Source of the DNA: DATDCV01 sp036524155
GTDB taxonomy: Bacteria > Verrucomicrobiota > Verrucomicrobiia > Limisphaerales > UBA8199
Reading direction: 5' to 3'
Assembly (NCBI GenBank): GCA_036524155.1
Contig: DATDCV010000421.1
Coordinates: 1 to 5,650 of the forward strand
DNA length: 5,650 bases
Shown: piece by piece, positions 4,990-5,650 of the stretch
Numbering within the stretch: the stretch's first letter is position 1
Layout of the letters: each line of letters begins with the position of its first letter
Notes under the pieces: generated by a model
What the model saw: only the letters and a program-made list of their open reading frames with translations
Told to the model about the DNA's origin: nothing
The model's database searches: none
Position numbers and translations under genes: made by a program

Positions 4990-5526
4990 ATGACTGAAGT
5001 AGATGAACCGCCGAGAAGAAGTAACAGACACGCACCCGAAGACCCAGAGGAACAAGCGCGACTCGAAGAGAAACAAGCGCAACCCGAAGAGGAAAAGGAA
5101 GTCGATAAACTCATTGACGATTACCTTTGGACGGTTGGGCCTCTAATCTGCGGCTTACTCGACGATTCACAGGTCCGTTCAATCTTGCACATGCGCCTGC
5201 TTTTTCCTGACCTTCCTCGCGAGGACCAGGAATTGCTTGGGGTGCTGCACTGTACACGCGAGAGCCTAATTGTGAATCTGGAATGGCTGGGAGAATGCGA
5301 AAAAGCAGATGAGCGCGCAGAGGTTGAGCGGTTGGCGGCTGAAGATGGGCACTGCTTCTTTCACCTGAAAGCAGAGCTTTTGGGGAAGAAGAGTCTCGAA
5401 ACGCTGACACCTTTTCAGAAGCGGTACCTCGACCGCGAGCTTTTCAAGGTTCCGCTCCCTGATAGCGGGTATCGGATGTCGAGGAAGCGTAGCGACGGCA
5501 AAAAGCCACCTGGGAAAGGAGTTTAG
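4990..5526 (+). CDS. Charged hypothetical protein, module 2 cargo
   Basis: This 178-aa protein is of unknown function. Residues 1-40 are very rich in Glu, Pro, Arg and Gln and probably disordered or coiled. They contain a 7-residue in-frame repeat, EQARLEE/KQAQPEE, at 21-34. Residues about 38-150 look helical, with hydrophobic stretches (DDYLWTVGPLICGLL, LIVNLEWLGECEK) too short or too interrupted for confident membrane spans. The last 18 residues form a basic tail (RMSRKRSDGKKPPGKG). It shows no similarity to the module 1 proteins although the leader in front is related, so leaders and cargo have separate histories. The start at 4990 is chosen because the longer frame from 4924 begins inside the structured element. 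Confidence 0.65.
   Translation: MTEVDEPPRRSNRHAPEDPEEQARLEEKQAQPEEEKEVDKLIDDYLWTVGPLICGLLDDSQVRSILHMRLLFPDLPREDQELLGVLHCTRESLIVNLEWLGECEKADERAEVERLAAEDGHCFFHLKAELLGKKSLETLTPFQKRYLDRELFKVPLPDSGYRMSRKRSDGKKPPGKGV
5051..5091 (+). repeat. 21-bp-period in-frame repeat
   Basis: Two 20-base segments at 5051-5070 and 5072-5091 match at 18 positions with a period of 21 bp. They encode the heptad-length repeat EQARLEE/KQAQPEE in the acidic N-terminus of the module 2 protein. Confidence 0.75.
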
Positions 5527-5597
5527 GCGCAGGCGAAGGTCACACCGCCGGTGTAAACCGCCCCACCAGTCCTTCCCACGCGCTAACCTAATCAGCA

Positions 5598-5645
5598 ACA
5601 GGGCCAGCCTTCACCGGCTGGCCTTTTGCTTGTATCCAGGTGAAG
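5598..5645 (+). terminator. 3' hairpin with T-run, copy 2
   Basis: GGCCAGCC (5602-5609) and GGCTGGCC (5616-5623) form an 8-bp stem followed by TTTT, 75 bp after the cargo stop codon. Relative to copy 1 an A-T pair has become G-C on both sides of the stem. The outer pairing ACAG with TTGT (5598-5601 and 5630-5633, one G-U) persists. CTTCACC at the loop (5609-5615) is perfectly complementary to GGTGAAG (5639-5645). Confidence 0.75.
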
Positions 5646-5650
5646 TGAGT

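Noticed and set aside
4700..5035. 111-codon minus-strand frame across the second leader element
   Set aside because: It overlaps the palindrome, the folded element and the start of the cargo gene. The short peptide likeness to a minus-strand frame in module 1 follows from the DNA repeat.

Overview
The window looks like the integration end of a mobile element from an uncultured bacterium. The two integrases have the architecture I associate with Verrucomicrobiota and other PVC bacteria: an N-terminal domain rich in basic residues, then a catalytic domain with an NxLRH-type box. Shine-Dalgarno signals are weak or missing at several genes. The phylum is an inference and is not proven by anything in the window.

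Layout. Bases 1-340 hold no convincing gene. They carry a 23-nt fragment identical in form to the 3' end of a Gly-type tRNA (202-224), a small hairpin and a pair of 9-bp direct repeats, which together are a plausible attachment-site region. Two tyrosine recombinases follow, facing each other (341-1618 on + and 1545-2885 on -), with 3' ends overlapping by 74 bp. Their active-site residues have identical spacing, so they are probably paralogues. A non-coding stretch of 655 bp comes next.

The right half (about 3177-5650) is the most unusual part. It contains two successive modules with related non-coding parts and unrelated genes. Each module has, in order: a 35-bp palindrome; a leader; a GC-rich element that can fold into the same pseudoknotted structure in both copies; one or two small orphan genes; and (seen after both modules) a GGCCAACC-type hairpin with a T-run and a conserved AGGTGAAG downstream. 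Module 1 carries a 155-aa protein with a ribbon-helix-helix-like C-terminus and a 137-aa acidic protein. Module 2 carries a 178-aa charged protein. The second 3' hairpin lies at the right edge, so the array may continue past the window.

How it may fit together (inference): the recombinases mobilise the element through the tRNA-derived site. The repeated non-coding parts are either structured leader and 3' RNAs controlling each cargo gene, or DNA sites by which cargo units are exchanged. Compensatory base changes in two hairpins favour a structural role, but only two copies are visible.
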